From contig NC_019676.1 of assembly GCF_000316625.1 (NCBI RefSeq), positions 1,847,001 through 1,911,000 on the forward strand: a stretch of DNA of 64,000 bases, given 5' to 3'. The first letter of the stretch is position 1, and each line of letters opens with the position of its first letter. A model generated the notes under the pieces. The model searched no databases, was not told the DNA's origin, and saw only the letters and a list, made by a program, of their open reading frames with translations. The stretch is from Nostoc sp. PCC 7107 (GTDB lineage Bacteria > Cyanobacteriota > Cyanobacteriia > Cyanobacteriales > Nostocaceae). Position numbers and translations under genes: made by a program. Below, one piece after another: positions 19,728 through 28,337 of the stretch.

Positions 19728-21071
19728 ATGAAGTTTGACAAAATATTAATTGCTAATCGAGGAGAAATCGCGCTTCGCATTCTCCGTGCCTGTGAAGAAA
19801 TGGGAATTGCAACTGTTGCGGTTCACTCAACCGTTGATCGTAACGCTCTCCATGTGCAACTTGCGGATGAAGCAGTTTGCATTGGTGAGCCAGCCAGCGG
19901 TAAAAGTTATTTAAATATTCCCAATATCATTGCTGCCGCTTTGACGCGTAATGCTACTGCCATTCATCCAGGGTATGGGTTTTTGGCGGAAAATGCCAAA
20001 TTTGCAGAAATCTGTGCAGATCATCATATTGCTTTTATTGGCCCAACTCCTGAAGCTATTCGGTTGATGGGGGATAAATCCACAGCCAAAGAAACCATGC
20101 AAAAAGCTGGAGTGCCAACAGTACCCGGTAGCGATGGTTTAGTAGAGTCTGAGCAAGAAGGATTAGCACTGGCCAAGGAAATTGGTTATCCCGTCATGAT
20201 TAAAGCCACTGCTGGCGGTGGTGGACGTGGGATGCGTTTAGTCCGTACTGAAGATGAATTTATCAAACTTTTTCTAGCTGCTCAAGGAGAAGCAGGCGCA
20301 GCCTTTGGTAATTCTGGCGTTTATATTGAGAAATTTATTGAACGTCCAAGGCACATTGAATTTCAAATTTTGGCAGATAATTACGGCAATGTGATTCACT
20401 TAGGTGAACGGGATTGTTCCATTCAACGCCGCAACCAAAAACTCCTAGAAGAAGCTCCTAGTCCGGCACTTGACTCAGATCTACGGGAGAAAATGGGACA
20501 TGCTGCTGTCAAAGCTGCCCAGTTTATCAACTTCACGGGAGCAGGCACAATTGAGTTTCTCTTAGATCGGTTTGGGAAGTTCTATTTCATGGAAATGAAC
20601 ACCCGAATTCAAGTAGAGCATCCTGTAACAGAAATGATTACTGGGGTGGATTTAGTGGCTGAACAAATTCGAGTTGCTCAAGGAGAAAGACTGAAACTGA
20701 CTCAAGAGCAAGTAGTTTTGCGTGGTCATGCTATAGAATGTCGGATCAATGCTGAAGACCCAGACCATGATTTCCGTCCCGCCCCAGGACGTATCAGCGG
20801 TTATCTTCCCCCTGGTGGCCCTGGTGTGCGGATTGATTCTCATGTTTACACCGATTACCAAATTCCGCCCTACTATGATTCTTTAATTGGTAAGCTCATC
20901 GTTTGGGGGCCAGATCGGGCAACTGCGATTAATCGGATGAAACGCGCATTGCGGGAGTGTGCCATTACCGGACTACCTACAACCATTGGTTTTCATCAAA
21001 GAATTATGGAAAACCAACAGTTTTTACAAGGTAATGTTTACACCAATTTTGTCCAGGAAATGAACCTCTAG
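19728..21071 (+). CDS. accC: Biotin carboxylase subunit of acetyl-CoA carboxylase
   Basis: AccC carboxylates the biotin of AccB with ATP and bicarbonate, the first step of fatty acid synthesis. This 447-residue protein has the usual length and order. The N-terminal domain is [17 protein letters not shown]; the ATP-grasp domain carries the glycine-rich loop [12 protein letters not shown] (about residues 160-171) and [13 protein letters not shown]. The catalytic block [16 protein letters not shown] is at about 288-303, and RINAEDP begins the C-terminal domain. It is cytosolic. The partner accB gene is not nearby. It is preceded by the candidate structured RNA at 19467-19587. Confidence 0.96.
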   Translation: MKFDKILIANRGEIALRILRACEEMGIATVAVHSTVDRNALHVQLADEAVCIGEPASGKSYLNIPNIIAAALTRNATAIHPGYGFLAENAKFAEICADHHIAFIGPTPEAIRLMGDKSTAKETMQKAGVPTVPGSDGLVESEQEGLALAKEIGYPVMIKATAGGGGRGMRLVRTEDEFIKLFLAAQGEAGAAFGNSGVYIEKFIERPRHIEFQILADNYGNVIHLGERDCSIQRRNQKLLEEAPSPALDSDLREKMGHAAVKAAQFINFTGAGTIEFLLDRFGKFYFMEMNTRIQVEHPVTEMITGVDLVAEQIRVAQGERLKLTQEQVVLRGHAIECRINAEDPDHDFRPAPGRISGYLPPGGPGVRIDSHVYTDYQIPPYYDSLIGKLIVWGPDRATAINRMKRALRECAITGLPTTIGFHQRIMENQQFLQGNVYTNFVQEMNL

Positions 21072-21304
21072 GGAATTAGGAAGTAGAAGGTAAAGGGAAG
21101 GCGTAGAAGGCTGAGAAATATCTTATTTTCAGTTGACTACCTGTCCCTTTCCTGTTCAAGTACTCAGTTTGGTTGAGATTAATCGTAAATCCCGTTAAAT
21201 ACAAAATCCTGGTTAATCAAGGGGAAAATTTAATAATCTTTAACAAGTAAACTCAAACTTTCTCTTAACCTTAAACCAGTACCGTAAATTAACTTAATTA
21301 AAAT

Positions 21305-21313
21305 TTGATGTAC
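21305..21313. repeat. Target site duplication, left copy
   Basis: TTGATGTAC here is repeated at 22586-22594 on the other side of the insertion sequence. In the interrupted recombinase frame it encodes Val-His-Gln on the minus strand. Confidence 0.93.
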
Positions 21314-22585
21314 CTGAAGGGGTGACAAAGCGGCTGAAGCCAAGAAAATAGAGGAGCGTGACCGTTTTGGGGTAAAAAAAGATAGGTCAGGTATTCTCAA
21401 CAAGACCTATCAAATGATAATGTTACCTAAATTCTACCAAAACTGCTTTCAAAATGTACTGACACCCGCACAGTACAAGATGCTAGAAATCTTACTAATG
21501 CTATTGCAATTTCATAAAACTGTGACAATTGAGAAACTAGCAACAGTATTTCCACAACCGATAAAATTTGAAAGTCGGAGGCGGAGTATACAAAGATTTT
21601 TACTACTACCTCAGTTGTCGATTCCATATCTGTGGTTTCCCCTGCTCAAACGATGGGTGAAAAATAGTCTGAAAAGAGGAGAGAAACGGCTAATATTTGC
21701 GATTGATAGAACACAATGGCGTTCACAAAATGTATTTGTAATTAGTTTAATAGAACAAAAAAGAGCAATACCTGTGTACTGGCTATTGTTACCTAAAAAA
21801 GGATGTAGCAATTTGGGAGAGCAGAAAAAATTAATTCGTCCACTATTGCAGTTATTTAAGGGATATCAAATGCTGGTACTGGGAGATAGAGAATTCCACA
21901 GTATAAAACTAGCAAATTGGTTACATAGCAAGGGCATTGACTTTGTATTGCGTCAGAAACAAGGTACTTATATTCGGCAAGAAAACCAATCACACCAACG
22001 CTTACAATCTTTGGGATTAACTCCTGGCATCTCGTTTTTTTTGACAGGGATTCAAGCAACTAAACAGAAAGGGTTTGCCAATTTTAATCTCGCCGGATAT
22101 TACAAGCGCAAATATCGTGGAGTTGTTGAGCCTGCTGGCTGGTTTTTATTAACTAACCTTGATAGTCTCAAAGATGCCATTAAAGCATTTAAGTTGCGGA
22201 GTGGTATCGAAGCCATGTTTAAAGATTGTAAAACTGGAGGGTATAATCTCGAATCTACTTATGCTGATGGTCAACGTTTGATAGCACTGATTTTATTAAT
22301 TGCTATTGCCTATACTTGTGCTATTTTAGTTGGTCGTAATTCTCGCTCCTCTGGACTACAAAAATATGTTGGTCGTCTGAAGGAGTTACAACGATTGCAC
22401 CGCCGACATAGTGCTTTTTGGATTGGTTTGTATGGTCAGTTATGGGTAGGGGCAATGGAATTTTGGGCTGATTTAGCTCATGAATTGATGCGCCTCAAGC
22501 CCAGTAAACTGCCATATTTTCAACAAGGTCTACGGGCTATGACTCTTATCCAGTCTGCTTTATAACTTTTTTGTCACCCCTTCAG
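21314..22585 (+). mobile_element. Complete IS4-type insertion sequence
   Basis: The element is 1272 bases long with perfect 16-base terminal inverted repeats (CTGAAGGGGTGACAAA at 21314-21329 and its complement at 22570-22585). It carries one transposase gene. It is flanked by a 9-base direct repeat, TTGATGTAC, at 21305-21313 and 22586-22594, the size expected for IS4-type target duplication. Intact ends, duplication and transposase suggest recent, possibly active insertion. Confidence 0.93.
21414..22565 (+). CDS. IS4-family DDE transposase
   Basis: This 383-residue transposase has the catalytic triad in the expected order: D98 in IFAIDRTQW, D158 in LVLGDREF and E266 in the GIEAMFKDCK block, followed by GYNLE as in IS4-type C-terminal motifs. 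An N-terminal helical region (about 1-85) should bind the ends. Its frame is intact, with no stop or frameshift, and lies wholly between the inverted repeats. Two in-frame ATGs (21414 and 21420) are possible starts. Confidence 0.93.
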   Translation: MIMLPKFYQNCFQNVLTPAQYKMLEILLMLLQFHKTVTIEKLATVFPQPIKFESRRRSIQRFLLLPQLSIPYLWFPLLKRWVKNSLKRGEKRLIFAIDRTQWRSQNVFVISLIEQKRAIPVYWLLLPKKGCSNLGEQKKLIRPLLQLFKGYQMLVLGDREFHSIKLANWLHSKGIDFVLRQKQGTYIRQENQSHQRLQSLGLTPGISFFLTGIQATKQKGFANFNLAGYYKRKYRGVVEPAGWFLLTNLDSLKDAIKAFKLRSGIEAMFKDCKTGGYNLESTYADGQRLIALILLIAIAYTCAILVGRNSRSSGLQKYVGRLKELQRLHRRHSAFWIGLYGQLWVGAMEFWADLAHELMRLKPSKLPYFQQGLRAMTLIQSAL

Positions 22586-22594
22586 TTGATGTAC
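22586..22594. repeat. Target site duplication, right copy
   Basis: This is the second copy of TTGATGTAC, identical to 21305-21313, immediately outside the right inverted repeat of the IS. Confidence 0.93.
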
Positions 22595-22795
22595 TTCAGC
22601 TAATTCTTGAAGAATTCCAAGAAATTCATCTTTTGTGAATACCGTTGGTAAATATTTAGATTTCTTTATATTTACCGCACATACTTTTAAACCTAATCTC
22701 TTAATAATTCTTTGTAGAAAAATATCTAATCCTTTAAATAAGGATGTTTTAGGGAAAATTATTGATAATACTAAGGAATATACAAAAAATTCTAT

Positions 22796-23042
22796 TTAAT
22801 CTTCCCGTGAAGGGTGATTATATGGAAGAATTCGGTATAATATCCAAATAAACTATTTAAGAAAAAAGTTTCCTGTAGATTTAAGACAATATATAAGCTG
22901 TAATGCTTGATATATTAGGTTTGAAAAACATTATACAGAAATTTTCCGTCTAACAAATAGTTATGCGGCTAGTTTCTGAGTTGAGGGGTTAAACAGAAGG
23001 TCGGGGTAGAATAGCCAAGAAGATAAATATTTTTCTAGAGTT
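22796..23042. other. Spacer between recombinase relic and small accessory genes
   Basis: About 250 AT-rich bases without a gene. It contains GTCTAAC (22948-22954) and GTTAAAC (22988-22994). These match the RYYYAAC and GTTRRRY core-site consensus of integron attC sites in the right order, 47 bases end to end, but the internal complementarity needed for an attC hairpin is poor. The promoter of the 23043 gene must also lie here. Confidence 0.35.
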
Positions 23043-23492
23043 ATGATTAAATATTTTGCTTATGGCTCAAATTTAAACTTGGAAAGGTTGAAAAGTAGAG
23101 GGGTCACAGTATATGACTCTGAACAAGGAACCCTTGAAGACTGGAGACTGGTTTTCAATGTAATAGATGAAACTTTGATAGGTGCAGGGTTTGCAAACAT
23201 TGAACCTTGCAAAGGTTGTAAAGTCGAGGGTCTAATATATTCAATCAGTGACTCATCCATAGCTAATCTAGATAAGTTTGAAGATCATCCAAGAGATTAT
23301 ATGAAAGATTATGTGGATGTCATAGATTGTAATGGTGAGAAGATCAAATGTTTAACTTATATTGCACAAAAAAATAGAACACAGCCCAGTCTTATGCCAA
23401 CTGAAGAATATCTTAACCACATACTAAAAGGTCGAGAATGGTTCAGTGAAGTGTATTATCAGAATCTTCTAAAGGTTAAGAAGTCTCCATGA
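23043..23492 (+). CDS. Gamma-glutamylcyclotransferase-like (AIG2/GGCT) protein
   Basis: This 149-residue protein has the GGCT fold signature YFAYGSNLN at residues 4-12, which forms the substrate-binding loop. An acidic residue is present in LDKFEDHPRDY, at the usual catalytic glutamate region. Family members cyclise gamma-glutamyl amines or amino acids to pyroglutamate; the substrate here is unknown. It overlaps the next gene by four bases (ATGA), so the two are translationally coupled. It is divergent from the recombinase relic, and AT-rich composition suggests an accessory origin. Confidence 0.75.
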   Translation: MIKYFAYGSNLNLERLKSRGVTVYDSEQGTLEDWRLVFNVIDETLIGAGFANIEPCKGCKVEGLIYSISDSSIANLDKFEDHPRDYMKDYVDVIDCNGEKIKCLTYIAQKNRTQPSLMPTEEYLNHILKGREWFSEVYYQNLLKVKKSP

Positions 23493-24031
23493 ATGACCTC
23501 ATAGCTTTCCTGCTAGGATTTATATCAAATTTTATAACATCTGCACTTTTTCTAGCTTTCTTGAGAAAGATAAAACCTCAAATTTTTATCTCTGACTCAA
23601 TCGCAAAAGGTAGAAGTTCAGATAACAAAGTTGAATATATGTTTAAAATTATAAACCTTACTAAGCGTGATGTAATTGATGTAAAAGCAGAACTATTTTT
23701 AATTAAGCCTTTTCAAGTAGACGGCGGATTTATACGTGAATTTTGTCATGTTTCTTTAATTACTAGTAGCTTAATGGAAATCAAAGGTATTAATAATCAA
23801 AAGAGTTTTACAGACTATGACTTTTGCTTCAAAACAAGGGATAACTTAGAAAGCAATTGGAAAAAAGGGCAATTTCTACTATTCAGAGTACAAGTCACAG
23901 ACTCAGTTTCAGGATTTAAGAGAGTATTTTCCAGAGAATTTTCTAGTTTGGGGGATATAAAAGAAGGTGAGTTTGAAATAGGCAAATCTAAAGTTGTCAA
24001 GAAGCTAGTTCATAATTCTCGGAGGCAATGA
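23489..24031 (+). CDS. Membrane-anchored protein of unknown function
   Basis: I do not recognise this 180-residue protein. One hydrophobic segment lies at about residues 4-25, followed by a predicted beta-rich soluble domain: repeated alternating strands such as VEYMFKIINLT, VIDVKAELFLI and FLLFRVQVTDS. The latter resembles an immunoglobulin-like or C2-like sandwich, but no motif fixes it. Its start overlaps the stop of the GGCT-like gene, so they form a two-gene unit and may work together. Confidence 0.65.
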   Translation: MNDLIAFLLGFISNFITSALFLAFLRKIKPQIFISDSIAKGRSSDNKVEYMFKIINLTKRDVIDVKAELFLIKPFQVDGGFIREFCHVSLITSSLMEIKGINNQKSFTDYDFCFKTRDNLESNWKKGQFLLFRVQVTDSVSGFKRVFSREFSSLGDIKEGEFEIGKSKVVKKLVHNSRRQ

Positions 24032-24231
24032 GTTTTATGGTTTAATTTGAGACTTGTGTCTGATCGATGTAAAAACTTGGTTGACTCGGAGTAGCAGAAG
24101 GGGTCAGTATTCCAGAAAAAATAAAATAGGTTTGCAACACCGGAATGCTGCTGAATATTAAATACAGAGAGCGATCGCCCCAAACATGATCAAGTTGGTG
24201 TCGGAAGTGCGATCGCATCCTCCCCTATCCC

Positions 24232-24525
24232 CTAACTAACACGAGACATCATAGTAAGCAGTCCTTGTTGTCCTAGCAGGATTTCTCGCACCAAACTGAA
24301 AATCCCTACCCAAATAATCGGGGTAATATCGACCCCACCGATGGGTGGTACTAGCTTACGTAAAGGCAGCAAAAATGGCTCCGTAGGCCAAGCTATCAGA
24401 TTGAAGGGTAATTGATTTAAATTCACTTGCGGAAACCAAGTGAGAATAATGCGGAAAATAAACAGGAATGTCATCAGTCCCAACAGCGGGCCGAGAATCC
24501 AAACGGTCAAGTTAACGCCAGTCAT
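24232..24525 (-). CDS. YggT family membrane protein (YlmG/Ycf19-like)
   Basis: This 97-residue protein has two hydrophobic segments (about 5-27 and 66-88). Between them is the family core FRIILTWFPQVNLNQLPFNLIAWPTEPFLLPLRKLVPPIGGVDITPII, here given in part: the WPTEPFL..R..VPP..G.D..P pattern. YggT/Ycf19 proteins sit in the plasma or thylakoid membrane; relatives affect cell division and nucleoid or thylakoid organisation. It lies alone on the minus strand, divergent from psbX. Confidence 0.9.
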   Translation of the reverse strand: MTGVNLTVWILGPLLGLMTFLFIFRIILTWFPQVNLNQLPFNLIAWPTEPFLLPLRKLVPPIGGVDITPIIWVGIFSLVREILLGQQGLLTMMSRVS

Positions 24526-24798
24526 CGGTTTGAGCTACTAGTTTTGAACAAAGAAAATGCTGAGAAGTCAGTCAGGAAGTTTTAAGCTTTGTCAAGCAAT
24601 ATATATATTTTATTGCAAATGCTAGTCAAGCAATTTTAGATTTTAAATTTTGGATTAATAGCACGTAAGTCTCGAAAAATACTAGTTTTGCGTCTCTAGC
24701 TGCTCAGATCTAGTTTTACGACTCATACCAAAAGGCTTCTCAAGGAAGTACTACACTATTAGAATTATGATGAAGTGTGTAAAAAAAGGTTGAGAACA

Positions 24799-24918
24799 AT
24801 GACACCATCTTTAGCAAATTTTCTTTGGAGTCTGGCTTGGGGTACTGCGATCGTTGTTATCCCTGCTACCGTTGGGCTAATTTTCATTAGCCAAAAAGAT
24901 AAAATCCAACGTTCATAA
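24799..24918 (+). CDS. psbX: Photosystem II protein PsbX
   Basis: A 39-residue one-helix membrane protein: it starts MTPSLANFLWSLAWGTAIVV, continues through the hydrophobic stretch, and ends with a basic tail KDKIQRS. Length, the single transmembrane helix and the residue pattern match PsbX, a small peripheral subunit of photosystem II near cytochrome b559 that affects quinone turnover. AAAAAAGGTTGAG lies just upstream of the ATG. It stands directly before ycf66, an order common in cyanobacteria. Confidence 0.93.
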   Translation: MTPSLANFLWSLAWGTAIVVIPATVGLIFISQKDKIQRS

Positions 24919-25177
24919 TTCTTTGGTGAGTCAGTTTGACTCTAATACCAAATTGTCTGTCAGTTATTTACCCAATTGCATTAACAGTAGCAATCTTCCT
25001 AGTGAGGACAGGGTATACTTAGCTGACAGACATCAATTTTTATTTGGCTGGCAATCGATAAATAGCTGCCAATCTTCTGAGCCAGAAGCTTTGGAGCTTA
25101 ACTATATTGTGATTAATTAAAGTAGTGATTTTAATTGTGACTCGCTAACATAGATTGTGATATTGGGATAAAGAACA

Positions 25178-26092
25178 ATGCTAAATTTTGGGCTGAACTC
25201 AGCCAGTGTTCTGGCTCAGGTCAATGTAGGGACGAACTCAGCCAGTATTATAGGAATATTCCTGGCTGTGGCTGGGGCAGCGCTGTATTTTTTGCGGACT
25301 GTACGCCCAGAACTTTCACGAGATCAAGATATATTTTTTGCAGCTGTCGGCTTACTCTGCGGCTTTATTCTGATTTTCCAAGGATGGCGGTTAGACCCGA
25401 TTCTGCAATTTGGTCAGTTGCTTTTAGTTGGGACAACAGTGTTTTTTGCAGTTGAAAGTATTCGTTTACGCAGCATTGCTACGCAGCAAGCCAAGCGCAA
25501 CACTCCAATTGTCGATAGAGAACGAGAAGTCAGCGATAACTATTCCTATAAGCGACGTAGAGACTATGAGGCTGAGGTAGAAGACGAATACGAACCACTA
25601 CCTTATGAGGAAGAAGAACCGCCTGTTCGCCCCAGAATTCGGGCTGGCAAAGATGAACGCTCATCTCGTGATGATTATTATGAGGAGCAACCACCTCGTC
25701 GCGCTAACCGCCGCACTAGCACTGGTAATGAACGGACTGAAACAACGGATAAAAATCGACGACGGACTTCTACACGTTCAACAAGTCGTCCATCTGAGAG
25801 ATCTGACGATGAAAGTTGGGGTTCATCTTCTGCTAGACAGGTAGATGATTGGGAAAATCCCAGTGATGAAGTGAGAAAATCTTCTCGTCGTGGTAATAAC
25901 AGCACTCAGCGTCCAGATAGTCGGGAAGATGATGTTCCAGCTAGACAAAGAAAACGTCGTCCACCTGCTGAGACAAATTCTCGCCGTGAGAGTGCAGATG
26001 ATGATGCGATCCCAACTGATTATGTCCCATATAAGCCGATTGACAGGTCTGATGATGAATCAGATAATTCAACTAATTTTGATGATGTATAA
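25178..26092 (+). CDS. ycf66: Ycf66 family protein with long charged tail
   Basis: This 304-residue protein has an N-terminal Ycf66 domain with three hydrophobic segments (about 22-42, 52-72 and 75-95) containing LAVAGAALYFLRTVRPELSR and GFILIFQGWRLDPILQFGQ. The C-terminal 200 residues are a low-complexity tail rich in Arg, Asp, Glu and Ser, predicted disordered. Ycf66 is conserved in cyanobacteria and some plastids, and its role is not established. It follows psbX by 260 bases. The tail is far longer than the domain and is the most variable part. Confidence 0.88.
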   Translation: MLNFGLNSASVLAQVNVGTNSASIIGIFLAVAGAALYFLRTVRPELSRDQDIFFAAVGLLCGFILIFQGWRLDPILQFGQLLLVGTTVFFAVESIRLRSIATQQAKRNTPIVDREREVSDNYSYKRRRDYEAEVEDEYEPLPYEEEEPPVRPRIRAGKDERSSRDDYYEEQPPRRANRRTSTGNERTETTDKNRRRTSTRSTSRPSERSDDESWGSSSARQVDDWENPSDEVRKSSRRGNNSTQRPDSREDDVPARQRKRRPPAETNSRRESADDDAIPTDYVPYKPIDRSDDESDNSTNFDDV

Positions 26093-26143
26093 AAATGTTG
26101 GGATAGATGTAAGCTAGAGGCGATGTAAAAAATAACAGTTGAG

Positions 26144-26704
26144 GTGAATAAATTTACGCCTACTTTGTGGCTCCAAAGACCGATTCATTGGAGCCTGATT
26201 TTTGGCTTAATCAGCTTACTGGTATCTTGTGGTACTGGTGAGATTCCGCTTGGGCCTACTTCTTTGAATAGTCGTTATACGGAAGAACAACCGACGTTAA
26301 GTGGCAACGGTCGGTTTTTAGCATTTGTCTCAAATCGTAATGGGAGTCATCAATTATTGGTGTATGACTTGCAACAACAAATATTTGTCAGAACGCCGGG
26401 TTTAAACCGTTCGGAGACAATCAGTGAAAGTCCTAGCTTGAGCTACACAGGGCGTTATATTGTTTATTTAACTAGCGACCAAGGTAGACCAGTGATAGCT
26501 CTTTACGATCGCGCTACCCAACAATCACAAGTCATGACTCCTGTCTATCGTGGCTGGGTACGAAATCCGGGTATTAGCCCTGATGGACGTTATGTTGTTT
26601 TTGAAACGGCCAGCCGTGGTCAATGGGATATTGAAGTTTTAGACCGTGGCCCTAATGTTGAATTAGATATTCCCAATGGTGCTACTGTGAATGCGCCGAA
26701 TTAA
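26144..26704 (+). CDS. TolB-like beta-propeller lipoprotein 1
   Basis: This 186-residue protein has a lipoprotein signal peptide ending in LVSC (Cys at about residue 29), so it should be anchored in a membrane on the periplasmic side. The rest holds three PD40/WD40-like blades with the pattern SxxGRYIVFxSxRxGxxxIxVYD. That is too few for a closed propeller, so it may pair with its neighbour. The start is GTG. It is 75 bases upstream of a paralogue with the same layout, a tandem duplication. Confidence 0.8.
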   Translation: MNKFTPTLWLQRPIHWSLIFGLISLLVSCGTGEIPLGPTSLNSRYTEEQPTLSGNGRFLAFVSNRNGSHQLLVYDLQQQIFVRTPGLNRSETISESPSLSYTGRYIVYLTSDQGRPVIALYDRATQQSQVMTPVYRGWVRNPGISPDGRYVVFETASRGQWDIEVLDRGPNVELDIPNGATVNAPN

Positions 26705-26779
26705 AGTGTGAAGTATGAAGTATGAAGTGTAAAATTTTGTCCTTTGGTAGCTCACTTTTTGACAAATGACTATTGACCA

Positions 26780-27307
26780 ATGACCAATCGCCCTATTTTT
26801 ATACCGATATTTGCTTGCTGTAGTTTACTAACTGGCTGTTTTGGTTATCCCCGGTTGGTGAGTTATCCGTTTGATCCGGGAGGACAGAGTATTAATAGTT
26901 TGGCTTCGGAATTAAATCCGCAAACTTCGGGGAGATATATTGTGTTTAGTAGCGATCGCCGGGGTAGCCAAGATGTTTATATGTTTGATACCCTGACGCG
27001 TAATTTAATTGATTTACCAGGTTTAAATGCTTTAGATACGATCGCCTCTCATCCTAGCGTTTCGGAAGATGGTCGTTATGTTGTGTTTGCGGCTAGTCGT
27101 CAGGGGCGATCGGCTATTTTTGTTTATGACCGCGAAACTCGCCAATCGCGCAATTTAACTAATAATTTGCAAGCAGAAGTTCGTAATCCCACTATTAGCG
27201 CTGATGGTAGTCGGATTGCTTTTGAATCAACTAATAACGGGCAGTGGGATATTTTAGTTTATGACCGTTTTGGGCGACCATTAGATATACCCCAAGACCC
27301 TAGATAA
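26780..27307 (+). CDS. TolB-like beta-propeller lipoprotein 2
   Basis: This 175-residue paralogue of the preceding protein has a signal peptide ending LTGC (Cys at residue 20) and again three PD40 blades, for example GRYIVFSSDRRGSQDVYMFD and GSRIAFESTNNGQWDILVYD. The ATG start lies within a TGACCAA heptamer repeat, and an in-frame TGA two codons upstream excludes a longer start. There is no clear ribosome-binding site. Its function is unknown; it is probably periplasmic and lipid-anchored. Confidence 0.8.
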   Translation: MTNRPIFIPIFACCSLLTGCFGYPRLVSYPFDPGGQSINSLASELNPQTSGRYIVFSSDRRGSQDVYMFDTLTRNLIDLPGLNALDTIASHPSVSEDGRYVVFAASRQGRSAIFVYDRETRQSRNLTNNLQAEVRNPTISADGSRIAFESTNNGQWDILVYDRFGRPLDIPQDPR

Positions 27308-27348
27308 AGTCTGAAGTCTGAAGTTTCAGCCTTTAGACTTCAGACTTT
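27306..27348. terminator. Bidirectional terminator hairpin
   Basis: A perfect 14-base inverted repeat (27306-27319 with 27335-27348) has A-rich and T-rich outer ends, so it can end transcription from both sides. It serves the convergent TolB-like gene 2 and sdhB and overlaps the last codons of both. Confidence 0.75.
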
Positions 27349-28337
27349 GTTTGTTGTACTGCTTCGATAAGCGATCGCACTTGTTCAGTGCCTTCAGATG
27401 GTTCAAAAGATAAGGGGAATTTACCTTTGGCGATCATTCTTAATCCCAGAGGAGCAAGACTAAGTAATCCTCTTAAATCACGGAAATAATTACCAACTAC
27501 TTGTAAACCAAATTGGCGTTCGTCAATCCAACCCCCTTCTTTTACCAACTCGACTAAAACTTTACGGTGACGAATGGAACGGGTATCAGCTTTTTGTTTG
27601 TGTGAAAGAATTTCTTGTTTAATTTTGGTGATTTGTTCTAGGGGTGCTACTTCCATTGGACAAACTGAATCGCAATATAAACAACGAGTACAACCCCACA
27701 CTCCTTTAGTACCTTCGTTGTAATTTTCTAAGCGATTTTCTGTGGTGCTATCACGAGAATCTGCAACCATACGATACGCTTTAGCTAAAGCATGAGGGCC
27801 GACAAAATCAGGATTAACTTCACGGGCATTGCATTCAGAATAACAAGCACCGCACATGATACAGTTACCAGTTTGATCGAGGAGCGATCGCTCTTGGGGT
27901 GTTTGTAAAAATTCTCGTTCTGGGATTTGTCGTGCTGCTGTACTTATATAGGGAGTAACTCCCTCCAAATTATCCCAAAAACTGCTCATATCTACTACTA
28001 AATCTTTAATCACAGGCATATTACCCAAAGGTGCAACCGTGATTTCTAAATGAGGATTTGCGGTATTTGTCAACGATTGTATTTGTTGTAATCTCGCAAT
28101 TTCGCTGCCAACGTTTTCTTTGCAAGCTAAGGCTGAACGCCCATTGATTCGCATCGCACAGCTGCCACAAATGGTATTGCGACAATTTTTGCGAAATGCT
28201 AATGTGCCATCCTGCTCCCATTTAATTCGATTTAAACAGTCAAGGATTGTATTACCAGGTTCTACCTCTAGAGGGTAAGTTTGCACAACAGGCGCAGAAT
28301 TTTGTTGCTGCCGAATAATCTTAAAAATAACTTCCAT
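27333..28337 (-). CDS. sdhB: Succinate dehydrogenase/fumarate reductase iron-sulfur subunit
   Basis: This 334-residue protein carries electrons from the flavoprotein subunit toward quinone in the respiratory chain of the thylakoid or plasma membrane. The plant-type 2Fe-2S cysteines are in RKNCRNTICGSC plus ALAC (about residues 51-78). The 4Fe-4S and 3Fe-4S clusters are bound by CIMCGACYSEC and CTRCLYCDSVCP. A C-terminal extension follows. I prefer the ATG at 28337 over TTG at 28346. The flavoprotein gene is not adjacent, as is usual in cyanobacteria. Confidence 0.93.
   Translation of the reverse strand: MEVIFKIIRQQQNSAPVVQTYPLEVEPGNTILDCLNRIKWEQDGTLAFRKNCRNTICGSCAMRINGRSALACKENVGSEIARLQQIQSLTNTANPHLEITVAPLGNMPVIKDLVVDMSSFWDNLEGVTPYISTAARQIPEREFLQTPQERSLLDQTGNCIMCGACYSECNAREVNPDFVGPHALAKAYRMVADSRDSTTENRLENYNEGTKGVWGCTRCLYCDSVCPMEVAPLEQITKIKQEILSHKQKADTRSIRHRKVLVELVKEGGWIDERQFGLQVVGNYFRDLRGLLSLAPLGLRMIAKGKFPLSFEPSEGTEQVRSLIEAVQQTKSEV

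Larger units (their letters stand above)
21230..22795 (-). pseudogene. Tyrosine recombinase (integron-integrase-like) relic split by an IS element
   Basis: When the IS (21314-22585) and one copy of the 9-base duplication are removed, the minus strand reads through as one frame. It starts about 22795 with EFFVYSLVLSIIFPK, continues through KKSKYLPTVFTKDEFLGIL, crosses the insertion point at EVHQ/ILIK, and reaches the Arg-box YGTGLRLRESLSLLVKDY before a stop codon at 21230-21232. This is the SAM-like core-binding domain and the first catalytic Arg of a tyrosine recombinase, most like integron or phage integrases. The His-x-x-Arg and Tyr boxes are absent, so the gene was already truncated or decayed. 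Confidence 0.72.

Noticed and set aside
22948-22994. GTCTAAC...GTTAAAC as a definite attC site
   Set aside because: Only the short core consensus fits; the inner arms do not pair well, so it is kept only as a low-confidence hint.
24923-25120. 65-codon frame between psbX and ycf66
   Set aside because: It starts five bases after psbX with GTG and has no recognisable pattern; more likely spacer.
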